NCBI RefSeq assembly: GCF_000022065.1
Contig: NC_011898.1
Coordinates: 1,324,001 to 1,388,000 of the forward strand
Source of the DNA: Ruminiclostridium cellulolyticum H10
Lineage (GTDB): Bacteria > Bacillota > Clostridia > Acetivibrionales > DSM-1351
Direction: 5' to 3'
DNA: 64,000 nucleotides
Both the position numbers and the translations under genes were made by a program. Shown one piece after another: positions 9,123 to 16,591 of this stretch. Positions within the stretch are counted from its first letter, which is position 1. Every line of letters begins with the position of its first letter. The notes below the pieces were generated by a model. It ran no database searches, was not told the DNA's origin, and saw only the letters and a program-made list of their open reading frames with translations.

Positions 9123-10040
9123 ATGAGCTTATTGAATAACATTTTGTATGACATGGTCTATCATAGTGCACCGCTGATTCTTGCCGTACTGGGAGGATTG
9201 TTTGCACACAGGGCAAACGTGCTTAACATTGGACTTGAGGGTATGATGCTTATGGGTGCCTTCAGCAGCACACTGTTTGTTCTGGTTACGGGAAGTTTAT
9301 GGCTGGGAGTTTTATTAAGTGTTTTATGTACACTTATATTGGGAATGATTTTTTCATTCTTTGGAATCACAATGAAAAGTAACTTTATTATTACCGGATT
9401 CGGAATTAATATTTTTGTTGCAGCCTTGAGTTCCTTTGTTCTTAAATATATGGAAATGGCTAATATCAATGTCAGCTCTATTATTAACACTGCGGGCTTA
9501 AAAATCAATATACCTGTTATCAAAGATATACCTGTATTAAATTCACTTTTAAGCGGACACACAGCTATTACCTATTTAAGCATTATACTCATCGCTGTTG
9601 TCAGTGTTATTGTATATAATACAAAATTCGGTGTTTATGTAAGGGTTGTTGGTGAAAATGAAGAAGCGGCGAAATCTGTTGGTATCAACAGTGCGGCAAT
9701 AAAGTACATTGCGGTGCTCATAGGGGCGACTCTTTGCGCTTTAGCCGGTGCAAATCTGGCAGTTGAAAGAATGGCCCTGTTTACCAACAATATGACAGCA
9801 GGCAGAGGTTTTATCGCAATAGCCGCTATATATTGCGGACAAGCCAAACCGATAAAGTCAGCACTATATGCAATTCTTTTCGGACTTGCAAAGTCCTTGG
9901 CTATAAACCTGGCCTTGTTTGCAGGACCTATATCAGGGCTGTTTGAAATAGTACCATACCTGATGATTGTTATAGTATTGTTTGCGGTTTCGACTATTGA
10001 GAAACGACGTACAAATATAAGGGGGTTTAAACTTGAATAA
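9123..10040 (+). CDS. Nucleoside ABC transporter permease 2
   Basis: A 305-residue BPD_transp_2 permease (NupQ/YufQ-like), shorter than its partner as is usual for this pair. The HRANVLNIGLEGMMLMGAF segment near residues 25-45 is a family hallmark. ATG 9123 is preferred to 9117 because AGAGGT (9109-9114) then has an eight-base spacing. Its end overlaps the next gene by eight bases. Confidence 0.92.
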   Translation: MSLLNNILYDMVYHSAPLILAVLGGLFAHRANVLNIGLEGMMLMGAFSSTLFVLVTGSLWLGVLLSVLCTLILGMIFSFFGITMKSNFIITGFGINIFVAALSSFVLKYMEMANINVSSIINTAGLKINIPVIKDIPVLNSLLSGHTAITYLSIILIAVVSVIVYNTKFGVYVRVVGENEEAAKSVGINSAAIKYIAVLIGATLCALAGANLAVERMALFTNNMTAGRGFIAIAAIYCGQAKPIKSALYAILFGLAKSLAINLALFAGPISGLFEIVPYLMIVIVLFAVSTIEKRRTNIRGFKLE

Positions 10041-10602
10041 CACGGCACTTATTATTGTAGACATGGTAAAGGATTTTACAGACCCCGAGGGGCTGGTGTT
10101 CTATCCTCAAAATCTCGAAATATTGCCTAGGATAAAACAGGTTCTTGATGAATGTAGGAAACATAATATGCTTGTTATCTTTCTAAGGCACAGCAACAGA
10201 AAGGACAAATTTGATAAAAACCTGGTTAACATGCGTCCAAACTGTATTGAAGGCACCGGGGGAGATGAAATAGACCCAATGCTTACGGTTGACCCGGTAA
10301 AGGATTATGTAATTAAAAAAAGACGCTACAGCGGTTTTGTGGGCACTGATCTTGACATGGTATTAAGAGAAAATAAAATTCAAAACGTCATATTAGTAGG
10401 TACCAAAACCAATTGCTGTATACGGGCCACAGTCACAGATGCATATTACCTGGATTATACACCTATAGTGGTATCTGACTGTGTGGCAACCAATGACGAG
10501 ACGGTAAATCAGGTCCATTTGACGGACATAAAGAAATATTTGGGCAAGGTAATTACTTCACAGGAGCTTTTCGATCTCCTGGATAAAGGGGAGATGGTCT
10601 GA
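10033..10602 (+). CDS. Isochorismatase-like cysteine hydrolase
   Basis: A 189-residue hydrolase of the isochorismatase/nicotinamidase superfamily. The triad is visible: Asp10 (IIVDM), Lys96 (before RRYSGF) and Cys129 (NCCIRAT). Members hydrolyse amides, carbamates or N-carbamoyl compounds, including nicotinamide, ureidoacrylate and biuret. The TTG start at 10033 has GGGGGT six bases upstream and overlaps the permease gene; the end overlaps the kinase gene. Its place between importer and kinase suggests it cleaves an amide or carbamoyl group of the imported compound or its free base. The substrate is not known. Confidence 0.85.
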   Translation: MNNTALIIVDMVKDFTDPEGLVFYPQNLEILPRIKQVLDECRKHNMLVIFLRHSNRKDKFDKNLVNMRPNCIEGTGGDEIDPMLTVDPVKDYVIKKRRYSGFVGTDLDMVLRENKIQNVILVGTKTNCCIRATVTDAYYLDYTPIVVSDCVATNDETVNQVHLTDIKKYLGKVITSQELFDLLDKGEMV

Positions 10603-11555
10603 TGAAATATGATGTTGTAATAAACGGATATATCAGCTTGGACAGAATTATTAAAACAACAACTCCTTTAAGATACGGATATACTTCACTGGTTGAGAAC
10701 AGTGACAATGCCAAGATTCAATATGGAGGATGTTCAACGAATATCGCCTATCTTATGGCAAAGCTTAATATGAAGTCTCTTCCTATGATAAGAGTAGGGG
10801 CAGATGACTACAGGGAGACAGGATTTTATGATTATCTAAAAAATGCCGGAGTGTGTATGGATGCGGTTGAGATAGTTCCTGATGAAACAACTTCAAACTG
10901 TTACCTTATAGCTGATTCAGAAAATAACCATGTTACGATTTTTTACCCTGGAGCTATGGACAAAAAGTATGCAAAAGGGATGAATCCGGAGTTTTTCGCA
11001 CAGTCAAAGCTTGGTGTTATGACTGTGGGATCATATGAAGATAATCTTGAATTTTACAGACAGTGTATGGCTAAAAAAGTTCCTCTGGTTTTTGGGATGA
11101 AATGTGATTTTGATGCTTTCCCTGAAAAATTCTTTAAAGAGGTTCTCTCTTCCAGCAGTATAATTTTCTGCAATGAAGGAGAACAAGGGGAGATACAGAG
11201 GGTATTTGGCCTTAATGACATAAGGGAGCTGTTTGATAACACAGCAGCACAGATTATAGTAACAACACTGGGCAAGAAGGGAAGCGTTTATTACCAAAAG
11301 ACAGAAAATGGTATTTTATCCCATAGAATAGCAGCCGCTGAGTTTGGTAGTGTGGTTGATACTACTGGTTCAGGTGATGCATTTATGGCGGGCTTCCTGT
11401 ATGGATATTTAAAGGGCAGAAGCATAAAGGACTGCTGTAGCCTTGGAAGTGTACTTTCATCCTTTATTATTGAAAAGGTTGGGTGTACGACTAATGCTCC
11501 TTCTGAACAGGAATTTCTGGAGCGTTTCGAAAAATTTATAGAAGAGGAAGTGTGA
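10602..11555 (+). CDS. PfkB-family carbohydrate/nucleoside kinase
   Basis: A 317-residue ribokinase-superfamily kinase. The N-terminal sugar-binding glycines (GGCSTNIAYL, about residues 43-52) and the C-terminal DTTGSGDAF motif with the catalytic Asp are present. It overlaps the hydrolase gene by TGATG. In this context it probably phosphorylates a ribosyl compound, either the intact nucleoside or the released sugar. The family is certain; the substrate is inferred. Confidence 0.9.
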   Translation: MKYDVVINGYISLDRIIKTTTPLRYGYTSLVENSDNAKIQYGGCSTNIAYLMAKLNMKSLPMIRVGADDYRETGFYDYLKNAGVCMDAVEIVPDETTSNCYLIADSENNHVTIFYPGAMDKKYAKGMNPEFFAQSKLGVMTVGSYEDNLEFYRQCMAKKVPLVFGMKCDFDAFPEKFFKEVLSSSSIIFCNEGEQGEIQRVFGLNDIRELFDNTAAQIIVTTLGKKGSVYYQKTENGILSHRIAAAEFGSVVDTTGSGDAFMAGFLYGYLKGRSIKDCCSLGSVLSSFIIEKVGCTTNAPSEQEFLERFEKFIEEEV

Positions 11556-11562
11556 TAATAAG

Positions 11563-12321
11563 ATGGAGACTTTATACGCAAAAACACAGGAAAAGGATAT
11601 AGCAAAATATGTTCTCTTTTCAGGTGACCCTTGGAGAGTTGAGACAGTTGCAGGCCAGTTGGAAGATGTGAAGCATATAGCCTTTGCAAGAGAATTTAAC
11701 ACCTATACAGGCTATTACAAAGGTGTTCGGATTACAGTGACATCAACAGGAATAGGTGCTCCATCGGCTGCAATTGCAATGGAGGAAATGTACCAGTGCG
11801 GCATGGAAGTAGCTGTGCGTATGGGAACAACCATGGGGTTAAAGGATGATTTGCTTGGAAAGCTAATTATTCCCACAGGTTCAATGAGAGAGGAAGCTAC
11901 CAGCAAAACTTATGTACCGGTATCTTATCCTGCGGTAGCGGACTTTGATTTAATCAATTGCATGAATAAAAGTACTTTACAAAACAACAGACAATATGTA
12001 AACGGATTATCCTGCACATTGGATGGTTTCTATAGTCAGATGAGGGATTCACGTCTTTCAGAAAAAATGCAGAGGGATATGAGTGAAACATTTACCGCTC
12101 TAAAGAAATACAATATATCGGCTGTAGATATGGAATCAAGCTGTATGCTGGTTTTAGCTAATCTAATGGGAATAAAGGCATGTATTGTTACAATGACAAC
12201 TGTTCTTGAAAATCTGAAGGATTTCTTAAAAGGAGATGCAAGAACACAATCAGAAGTTGATTTGTGCAAAATCGCAATGGATGGACTTGTTATATATCAT
12301 GAGGAGGTGGCTTCTAAATGA
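11563..12321 (+). CDS. Nucleoside phosphorylase (uridine/purine phosphorylase family)
   Basis: A 252-residue NP-I family protein. Visible are the phosphate-binding SGDP (19-22) and the RMGTT strand, and the VDMESS motif that contacts the ribose in UDP- and PNP-type enzymes. It would split a nucleoside into base and sugar 1-phosphate, with Pi as co-substrate. The start is ATG 11563, seven bases after the kinase stop. Finding both a kinase and a phosphorylase in one nucleoside operon suggests a two-step sugar route that a simple salvage operon would not need. Confidence 0.88.
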   Translation: METLYAKTQEKDIAKYVLFSGDPWRVETVAGQLEDVKHIAFAREFNTYTGYYKGVRITVTSTGIGAPSAAIAMEEMYQCGMEVAVRMGTTMGLKDDLLGKLIIPTGSMREEATSKTYVPVSYPAVADFDLINCMNKSTLQNNRQYVNGLSCTLDGFYSQMRDSRLSEKMQRDMSETFTALKKYNISAVDMESSCMLVLANLMGIKACIVTMTTVLENLKDFLKGDARTQSEVDLCKIAMDGLVIYHEEVASK

Positions 12322-13106
12322 AGGGACTAGAATTTAAGGACAAACCTATCGTAATGGGAATGGTTCATTGTCTTGCACTACCTGGAACACCTGATTTTTG
12401 CGGTGATATGAAGAAAATAACCGACCAGGCTGTAAAGGAAGCAATAACACTTGAAAAGTCAGGAATGGATGCCATTATTATTGAAAATATGGGCGATAAT
12501 GTGTTCGGAGTAAACATGGACATTGAACAGTCATGTGCTCTTGCGGCTATAAGTGCTATCGTTGCTCAAAATGTTAATATACCTATCGGTATTGATGCAG
12601 CTATGAACGATTACAAAACCGCATTATCCATTGCAAAGGCAATAGGGGCTGATTTCGTAAGAATTCCGGTTTTTGTGGATACAGTAGAATTTTTTGGAGG
12701 AATAATCCAACCTTGTGCAAGAGAGGCTATGAAGTTCAGAAAGAACATAGAAGCTGAAAACGTAAAGATATTTGCAGATATCCAGGTTAAGCACACACAC
12801 ATGGTACTACCCCATGTAAGCATTGAGGATTCTGCAAAAGCTGCTGAAGCTTGCGGTGCCGACGCCATAATCGTAACAGGTACCCACATAGGGGTTGAGA
12901 CTCCCATAGATATTATTAAGAGAGTCAAAAAAGTAATCAGTATACCTGTAATAGCCGGAAGTGGTGTAAAAACAAACAATATAAAGGAACAGCTTGGCAT
13001 TGCAGACGGTGCCATAGTAGGGTCCAGCCTGAAAGAGGGCGGAAATATAAAAAACCCTATTTCTCTGGAACTTTGTACAGAACTAATAAAAGCATTGAAT
13101 ATATAA
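12318..13106 (+). CDS. BtpA/SgcQ-family TIM-barrel protein
   Basis: A 262-residue protein of the BtpA family: GMVHCLALPGTP near the N terminus, IIIENMGD near residue 55 and a phosphate-binding-like end (VIAGSGVKTNN, then GAIVGSSLK). BtpA was first linked with photosystem I assembly and SgcQ with a sugar cluster; no enzymatic role is settled. The C-terminal glycine motifs suggest a phosphosugar or phosphonucleoside ligand. It overlaps the phosphorylase gene by ATGA, so it belongs to the same pathway. Confidence 0.85.
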   Translation: MKGLEFKDKPIVMGMVHCLALPGTPDFCGDMKKITDQAVKEAITLEKSGMDAIIIENMGDNVFGVNMDIEQSCALAAISAIVAQNVNIPIGIDAAMNDYKTALSIAKAIGADFVRIPVFVDTVEFFGGIIQPCAREAMKFRKNIEAENVKIFADIQVKHTHMVLPHVSIEDSAKAAEACGADAIIVTGTHIGVETPIDIIKRVKKVISIPVIAGSGVKTNNIKEQLGIADGAIVGSSLKEGGNIKNPISLELCTELIKALNI

Positions 13107-13130
13107 TGTAAATTTAAAATAAAGGACTGA

Positions 13131-14282
13131 ATGTATATGATGAGACCAATGAAACTTGCCGGAAGCCAGCTGATGTTTGGTGCAGGTTCACTTGCACACC
13201 TCAAGACCCTGACGGGGAAGAGGGCAGTAATAGTAACTGGCGGCTCAAGCATGAAAAAGAGCGGAATTCTGCAAAAGACCATAGATTATTTAAAGGAAGC
13301 TGGAATAGAAAGCAATGTATTTGAAGGGGTTGAGCCTGATCCACTGTTTAGTACGGTTTACAGAGGCGCAGAGGTAATGAAACAGTTCCAGCCTGATATA
13401 ATTATCGGACTAGGAGGCGGTTCTGCAATGGATGCTGCCAAGGCAATGTGGGTATATTATGAACACCCTGGGCTGACAACACTTAATGACATTGTACCAC
13501 CAAATGTAATACCAAAGCTAAGGAATAAGGCTATTCTGGTATGTATACCTTCAACCAGCGGTACAGCCAGCGAAGTCAGCCGTTCTGTGGTAATTACCGA
13601 TGACGAAACCCACATAAAGTATGGGGTAGGAAATATGGAAATGATGCCGGATATCGCAATATGCGATCCCGAGGTTACTGTTACAATGCCGGCAAAAATT
13701 ACTGCTGAAACAGGTATGGATGCATTAACTCATGCACTGGAAGCACTTGCTTCAAACAGAGCAAATTATATTAGCAATATATTCGCAAAAAACGCAGCAA
13801 AGGATATTATAGTAAATCTACCAAAAGCGTACAGCCAAGGTAATGATATTGGAAGCAGGGAAATTATGATAAATGCATCCATGGCTGCGGGAATGGCGTT
13901 TACCAATGTTTCATTGGGAATAGTTCATTCTATGGCACACACTTTGGGAAGCTTTTTTGGAATTTCACACGGACTTGCTGATGCTGTGATACTGCCCTAT
14001 GTGATGGAATTTAATTCACATAATGCTGACGCAAAGAAACTATACGATGAATTGGCAAAAGAGCTAGGTGCGGCGGATTTAGTTAATGTGGTATGCGAGC
14101 TGAATAAGTCCATCGGTATTCCAAGCCATTTTGCAGAACTCATACCGGACGAAAAGAAATATATGGATGAGCTGGACGCAATGGCAGAAATGGCTCTAAA
14201 GGACGGATGTACTAAAACAAATCCTGTTATTCCTTCAATAGAACAACTCAAGGAACTATTTATTAAAGTATATAAAGCATAA
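13131..14282 (+). CDS. Iron-containing alcohol dehydrogenase
   Basis: A 383-residue group III Fe-ADH. The NAD-binding GGGSAMDAAK lies around residues 98-107; metal-binding residues are in the DALTHALEA stretch and the two histidines around SMAHTLGSFFGISHG. ATG 13131 is four bases after AAAGGA; ATG 13137 with ten-base spacing is equally possible. In the operon it may oxidise or reduce an aldehyde made from the sugar portion. It is followed by a 164-bp gap with a structured element. Confidence 0.88.
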   Translation: MYMMRPMKLAGSQLMFGAGSLAHLKTLTGKRAVIVTGGSSMKKSGILQKTIDYLKEAGIESNVFEGVEPDPLFSTVYRGAEVMKQFQPDIIIGLGGGSAMDAAKAMWVYYEHPGLTTLNDIVPPNVIPKLRNKAILVCIPSTSGTASEVSRSVVITDDETHIKYGVGNMEMMPDIAICDPEVTVTMPAKITAETGMDALTHALEALASNRANYISNIFAKNAAKDIIVNLPKAYSQGNDIGSREIMINASMAAGMAFTNVSLGIVHSMAHTLGSFFGISHGLADAVILPYVMEFNSHNADAKKLYDELAKELGAADLVNVVCELNKSIGIPSHFAELIPDEKKYMDELDAMAEMALKDGCTKTNPVIPSIEQLKELFIKVYKA

Positions 14283-14294
14283 AAAACACTGAAG

Positions 14295-14403
14295 TTTCCC
14301 GGTTGGTATGATATTATTCTGGTGAATTCGCAGCACCACGAAGCATTTTATGTAAACTAATTAACATACTCTAAACCTCAATAATTAAGTACCACCGGGA
14401 AAA
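14295..14403 (+). ncRNA. Candidate structured RNA (three-way junction) in the operon
   Basis: A long-range helix of 12 base pairs with one bulged T closes an 83-nt loop (14295-14307 with 14391-14402). Inside are a TGGTG/CACCA hairpin (14320-14338) and a TATGT/ACATA hairpin (14349-14368). No T run follows, and the ribosome site of the next gene starts 31 bases downstream. The fold looks like a three-stem junction RNA, possibly a riboswitch or processing element before the TrpA-like gene. I do not recognise it as a known class. Confidence 0.4.
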
Positions 14404-14446
14404 CAATATAAAAAATAATTATGCCGCAAGGCTCAGGAGGCTTAAC

Positions 14447-15169
14447 GTGAAACTAATATGTTATTTATCCAACGGATACCCAACAATAGAGTCAAGCATA
14501 GAGATTGCTAAGGACTATATTGACGCAGGCTGTGATATAATCGAGGTGGATTTTCCTTCCTCTGACCCATACCTTGAAGGGGAGTATATCGCAAATAGAA
14601 TGAGAGATGCCCTTACAGTCTGCAATGATTATGACAAGTATATGGACGGAATTATTGAGATAAAGAATAGTCATCCTAATACCAAATTTATACTATTGTC
14701 ATATGAAAATACAATTCTTGAAATAGGTGTTGACCGTTTTGTAAAATTCTGCGTTGACAATGATATAATGGACCTTATCTATGTAGGAAAAGACAATCGG
14801 GAAGTAAAAAGCAAGCTGATTGACAACGGTATAAAGATATCCTGCTACGTTCAATTTCACATGGATGAAAATGAAATACGGGCAGCAGTTGAGTCAAACG
14901 GATTTGTTTATATGCAGGCTAAGCCTACTACCAATAACATTAATCCAAAATTTCCAACTCTCAAGCACTGCATAGATCACTTGAAGGGCCTTGGAATAAA
15001 AAGGGAGATATACTGCGGTGTAGGTATATACGCACCCGAAGATATAAAAATGGCTAAGGAAGCCGGAGCTGACGGTGTTTTTGTGGGAAGTACTGTATTG
15101 AAGCTTCAAACAGACATACCAAAGATGAAAGAAACAATTGCTTTATTAAAAAAGACTTGCAACGAGTAA
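14447..15169 (+). CDS. TrpA-like (tryptophan synthase alpha homologue) TIM-barrel lyase
   Basis: A 240-residue TrpA-fold protein, shorter than the usual 260-270. The catalytic Glu of TrpA is kept (IIEVDFPSSDP); the catalytic Asp position (PLADG in TrpA) reads PYLEG, so Asp is replaced by Glu. The phosphate-binding strand (GADGVFVGSTVLK) is present, but the conserved loop after the fourth strand is absent. There is no trpB nearby. GTG 14447 has CAGGAGG six bases upstream. It closes the nucleoside operon and might perform a retro-aldol cleavage releasing glyceraldehyde 3-phosphate from a phosphorylated ribosyl-like compound. That role is inference. Confidence 0.75.
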   Translation: MKLICYLSNGYPTIESSIEIAKDYIDAGCDIIEVDFPSSDPYLEGEYIANRMRDALTVCNDYDKYMDGIIEIKNSHPNTKFILLSYENTILEIGVDRFVKFCVDNDIMDLIYVGKDNREVKSKLIDNGIKISCYVQFHMDENEIRAAVESNGFVYMQAKPTTNNINPKFPTLKHCIDHLKGLGIKREIYCGVGIYAPEDIKMAKEAGADGVFVGSTVLKLQTDIPKMKETIALLKKTCNE

Positions 15170-15191
15170 GAAAGGTGTAACTAGCTAAAAA

Positions 15192-15494
15192 AGGGCTGTT
15201 ACAACATTAATTTTACCTTTTAACATGTACTCAGAGTATAAATTGTATCAATGGAAGCTTGGTTAAAGATATTTGCAGTTGTTTATCGGCGAACAAGGAT
15301 GTTTTACCGGAAAACTTACACAATGTAGGTTTTAGCGAAACAATGAATCATGGATGATGAATGTGAGCGACGGTAAAAAATCATAAGCTGAGCCGCTAGA
15401 AACTCTTGCAAATATCTTGGAAGCAATCATTGATATAATTTTATACGGGAGTACCGGTGTTAAAACAGAAAAACTTTCTGTTTTGCAACAGCAC
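15192..15494 (+). mobile_element. MITE-like element, longer copy
   Basis: The ends carry imperfect inverted repeats related to GGGGCTGTTGCAAAATT (left GGGCTGTTACAACATTAA, right TTTTGCAACAGCAC). Most of its length matches, in inverted orientation, the element at 56839-57026. Relative to that copy it has about 117 extra bp (15294-15410) and decayed ends. It has no transposase gene. It lies between the TrpA-like gene and the end of the minus-strand chaperone gene. Confidence 0.7.
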
Positions 15495-15509
15495 CTTTTG
15501 TCTGTTATA

Positions 15510-16139
15510 TTATTTCAAGAACGACTGTATTTTTGCCTGACTTATTAAGTCTTTTATTTCCCGATCATAAAATTCAGAAAATTTAGAATTAACTTCATTG
15601 GGATCTTCCAACTTAACCTTTTTAAACTTTTGCTTTAATGCATTTTTATAAGCCCCACGTATCAAAGCTTTTTTATAAGTAGGTTTAACACTTTCCCAGT
15701 ATTCATCCTCACTCATTTTCAACCCGCTTATGTATTCCTTAAATGCTTTATATTGCTTACTGTCCATACTTATTTCTTCCCGAGCCGATTTTATAGCAGC
15801 TTCAACCTGGTGGTCAGATACGCGAAATCCCTCTTTAACAGCTTGCGTATAAACTACGTGGCTTTCAACTATTCTGTCCAATATTTCTTTATCTGACAAC
15901 TTATTTTCACTATTTATCATTGCTTTGTAAGTGTTAAAGCCTTTTTTAGTTATATTTTCACCATTAATAGTTGCAACTATGTCCTTCCCGGCTTTAGTTA
16001 ATGTCTGTGATTGCTTTATTCCAAAGAATTTTGCAGCACTCTCACTTTTTGAAAAAGTATACCCAACTATACCGAATATTAAAATAACGGCTGTAACTGC
16101 TATGATAACTACCTTTTTTCTATTATTACCATGTACCAT
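15510..16139 (-). CDS. Membrane-anchored SurA/PrsA N-terminal-like protein
   Basis: A 209-residue protein: a short basic N terminus, one transmembrane helix (about residues 9-28), then an extracytoplasmic helical domain like the chaperone part of SurA/PrsA (VATINGENITKKGF, then DRIVESHVVYTQAVKEG). No parvulin PPIase domain follows, so it is a chaperone-only member or a truncated one. ATG 16139 is used because AAAGGAG lies seven bases before it; the frame continues upstream to 16280 without a ribosome site. It stops 16 bp from the MITE. Confidence 0.75.
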   Translation of the reverse strand: MVHGNNRKKVVIIAVTAVILIFGIVGYTFSKSESAAKFFGIKQSQTLTKAGKDIVATINGENITKKGFNTYKAMINSENKLSDKEILDRIVESHVVYTQAVKEGFRVSDHQVEAAIKSAREEISMDSKQYKAFKEYISGLKMSEDEYWESVKPTYKKALIRGAYKNALKQKFKKVKLEDPNEVNSKFSEFYDREIKDLISQAKIQSFLK

Positions 16140-16354
16140 GGAAAATCTCCTTTCAACGAATGTACTAAGTTGCAAATAAAGATAGTTATTTCTATAGTAC
16201 CAGTATATTACAAAAATGTAAATGTTGAGTCTGGTGGACTCTGTTATTTGATAAAATCTACATAAAATTATAAATGGCACATAAAGGAATTAAAGTAAAA
16301 AGTGAGTTAGCAGAATAATGCTTTTATGTAGACATTTGGATTTACAAAATATGG

Positions 16355-16360
16355 TATAAT
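16355..16360 (+). promoter_or_regulatory. Extended -10 promoter before the bpsA cluster
   Basis: TATAAT (16355-16360) is preceded by TG one base upstream (TGGTATAAT), an extended -10. The -35 region is poor; TAGACA 20 bp upstream is the best candidate. It lies about 230 bp before the BpsA start and likely drives the cluster to 20.6 kb. Confidence 0.5.
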
Positions 16361-16434
16361 TCTTACTATAATTACAAACGCAAAAAGGATGTTTAGGAGG
16401 ATATTTAGCGACAGCGGAGAATATAAGTCATAGG

Positions 16435-16560
16435 ATGCTGACCCGCAATTCTAGGAACAGTATAGTAGAAGGTGTTGCCCATGGAATAATTGCAGACTAC
16501 AATATAGTTGATTATCTTATGGATAATGTTTATAATATTTTAGAGGTAAAAATTACATAA
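16435..16560 (+). CDS. Possible small protein upstream of bpsA
   Basis: A 41-codon frame starting at ATG 16435, ending in TAA 32 bp before bpsA. The same frame is open back to 16372. A perfect AGGAGG at 16395-16400 points to a start near 16405, but the in-frame codon there is TTA, not a standard start. The predicted peptide is helical and hydrophilic, with a regular look unlike random sequence. Either the gene has lost its start codon, or it begins at the weakly supported ATG. No homologue recognised. Confidence 0.3.
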   Translation: MLTRNSRNSIVEGVAHGIIADYNIVDYLMDNVYNILEVKIT

Positions 16561-16591
16561 AAAACCCTGTAGTTGGGATGAGGTGGCTGTA

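Noticed and set aside
10602-12321. Pseudouridine degradation (PsuK/PsuG)
   Set aside because: The kinase is PfkB type, but the second enzyme is a uridine/purine phosphorylase-type protein, not PsuG.
12611-13282. Minus-strand 223-residue frame across the BtpA and ADH genes
   Set aside because: It overlaps two clear genes on the other strand and has low-complexity hydrophobic composition typical of antisense frames.
14391-14403. T-box-like sequence (ACCACCGG) before the TrpA-like gene
   Set aside because: It does not match the T-box core, has no specifier loop or terminator, and is fully used as one arm of the long-range helix.
14447-15169. A genuine tryptophan synthase alpha gene
   Set aside because: A catalytic residue is changed, the protein is short, and no trpB or other trp gene is nearby; it belongs to the nucleoside-type operon.
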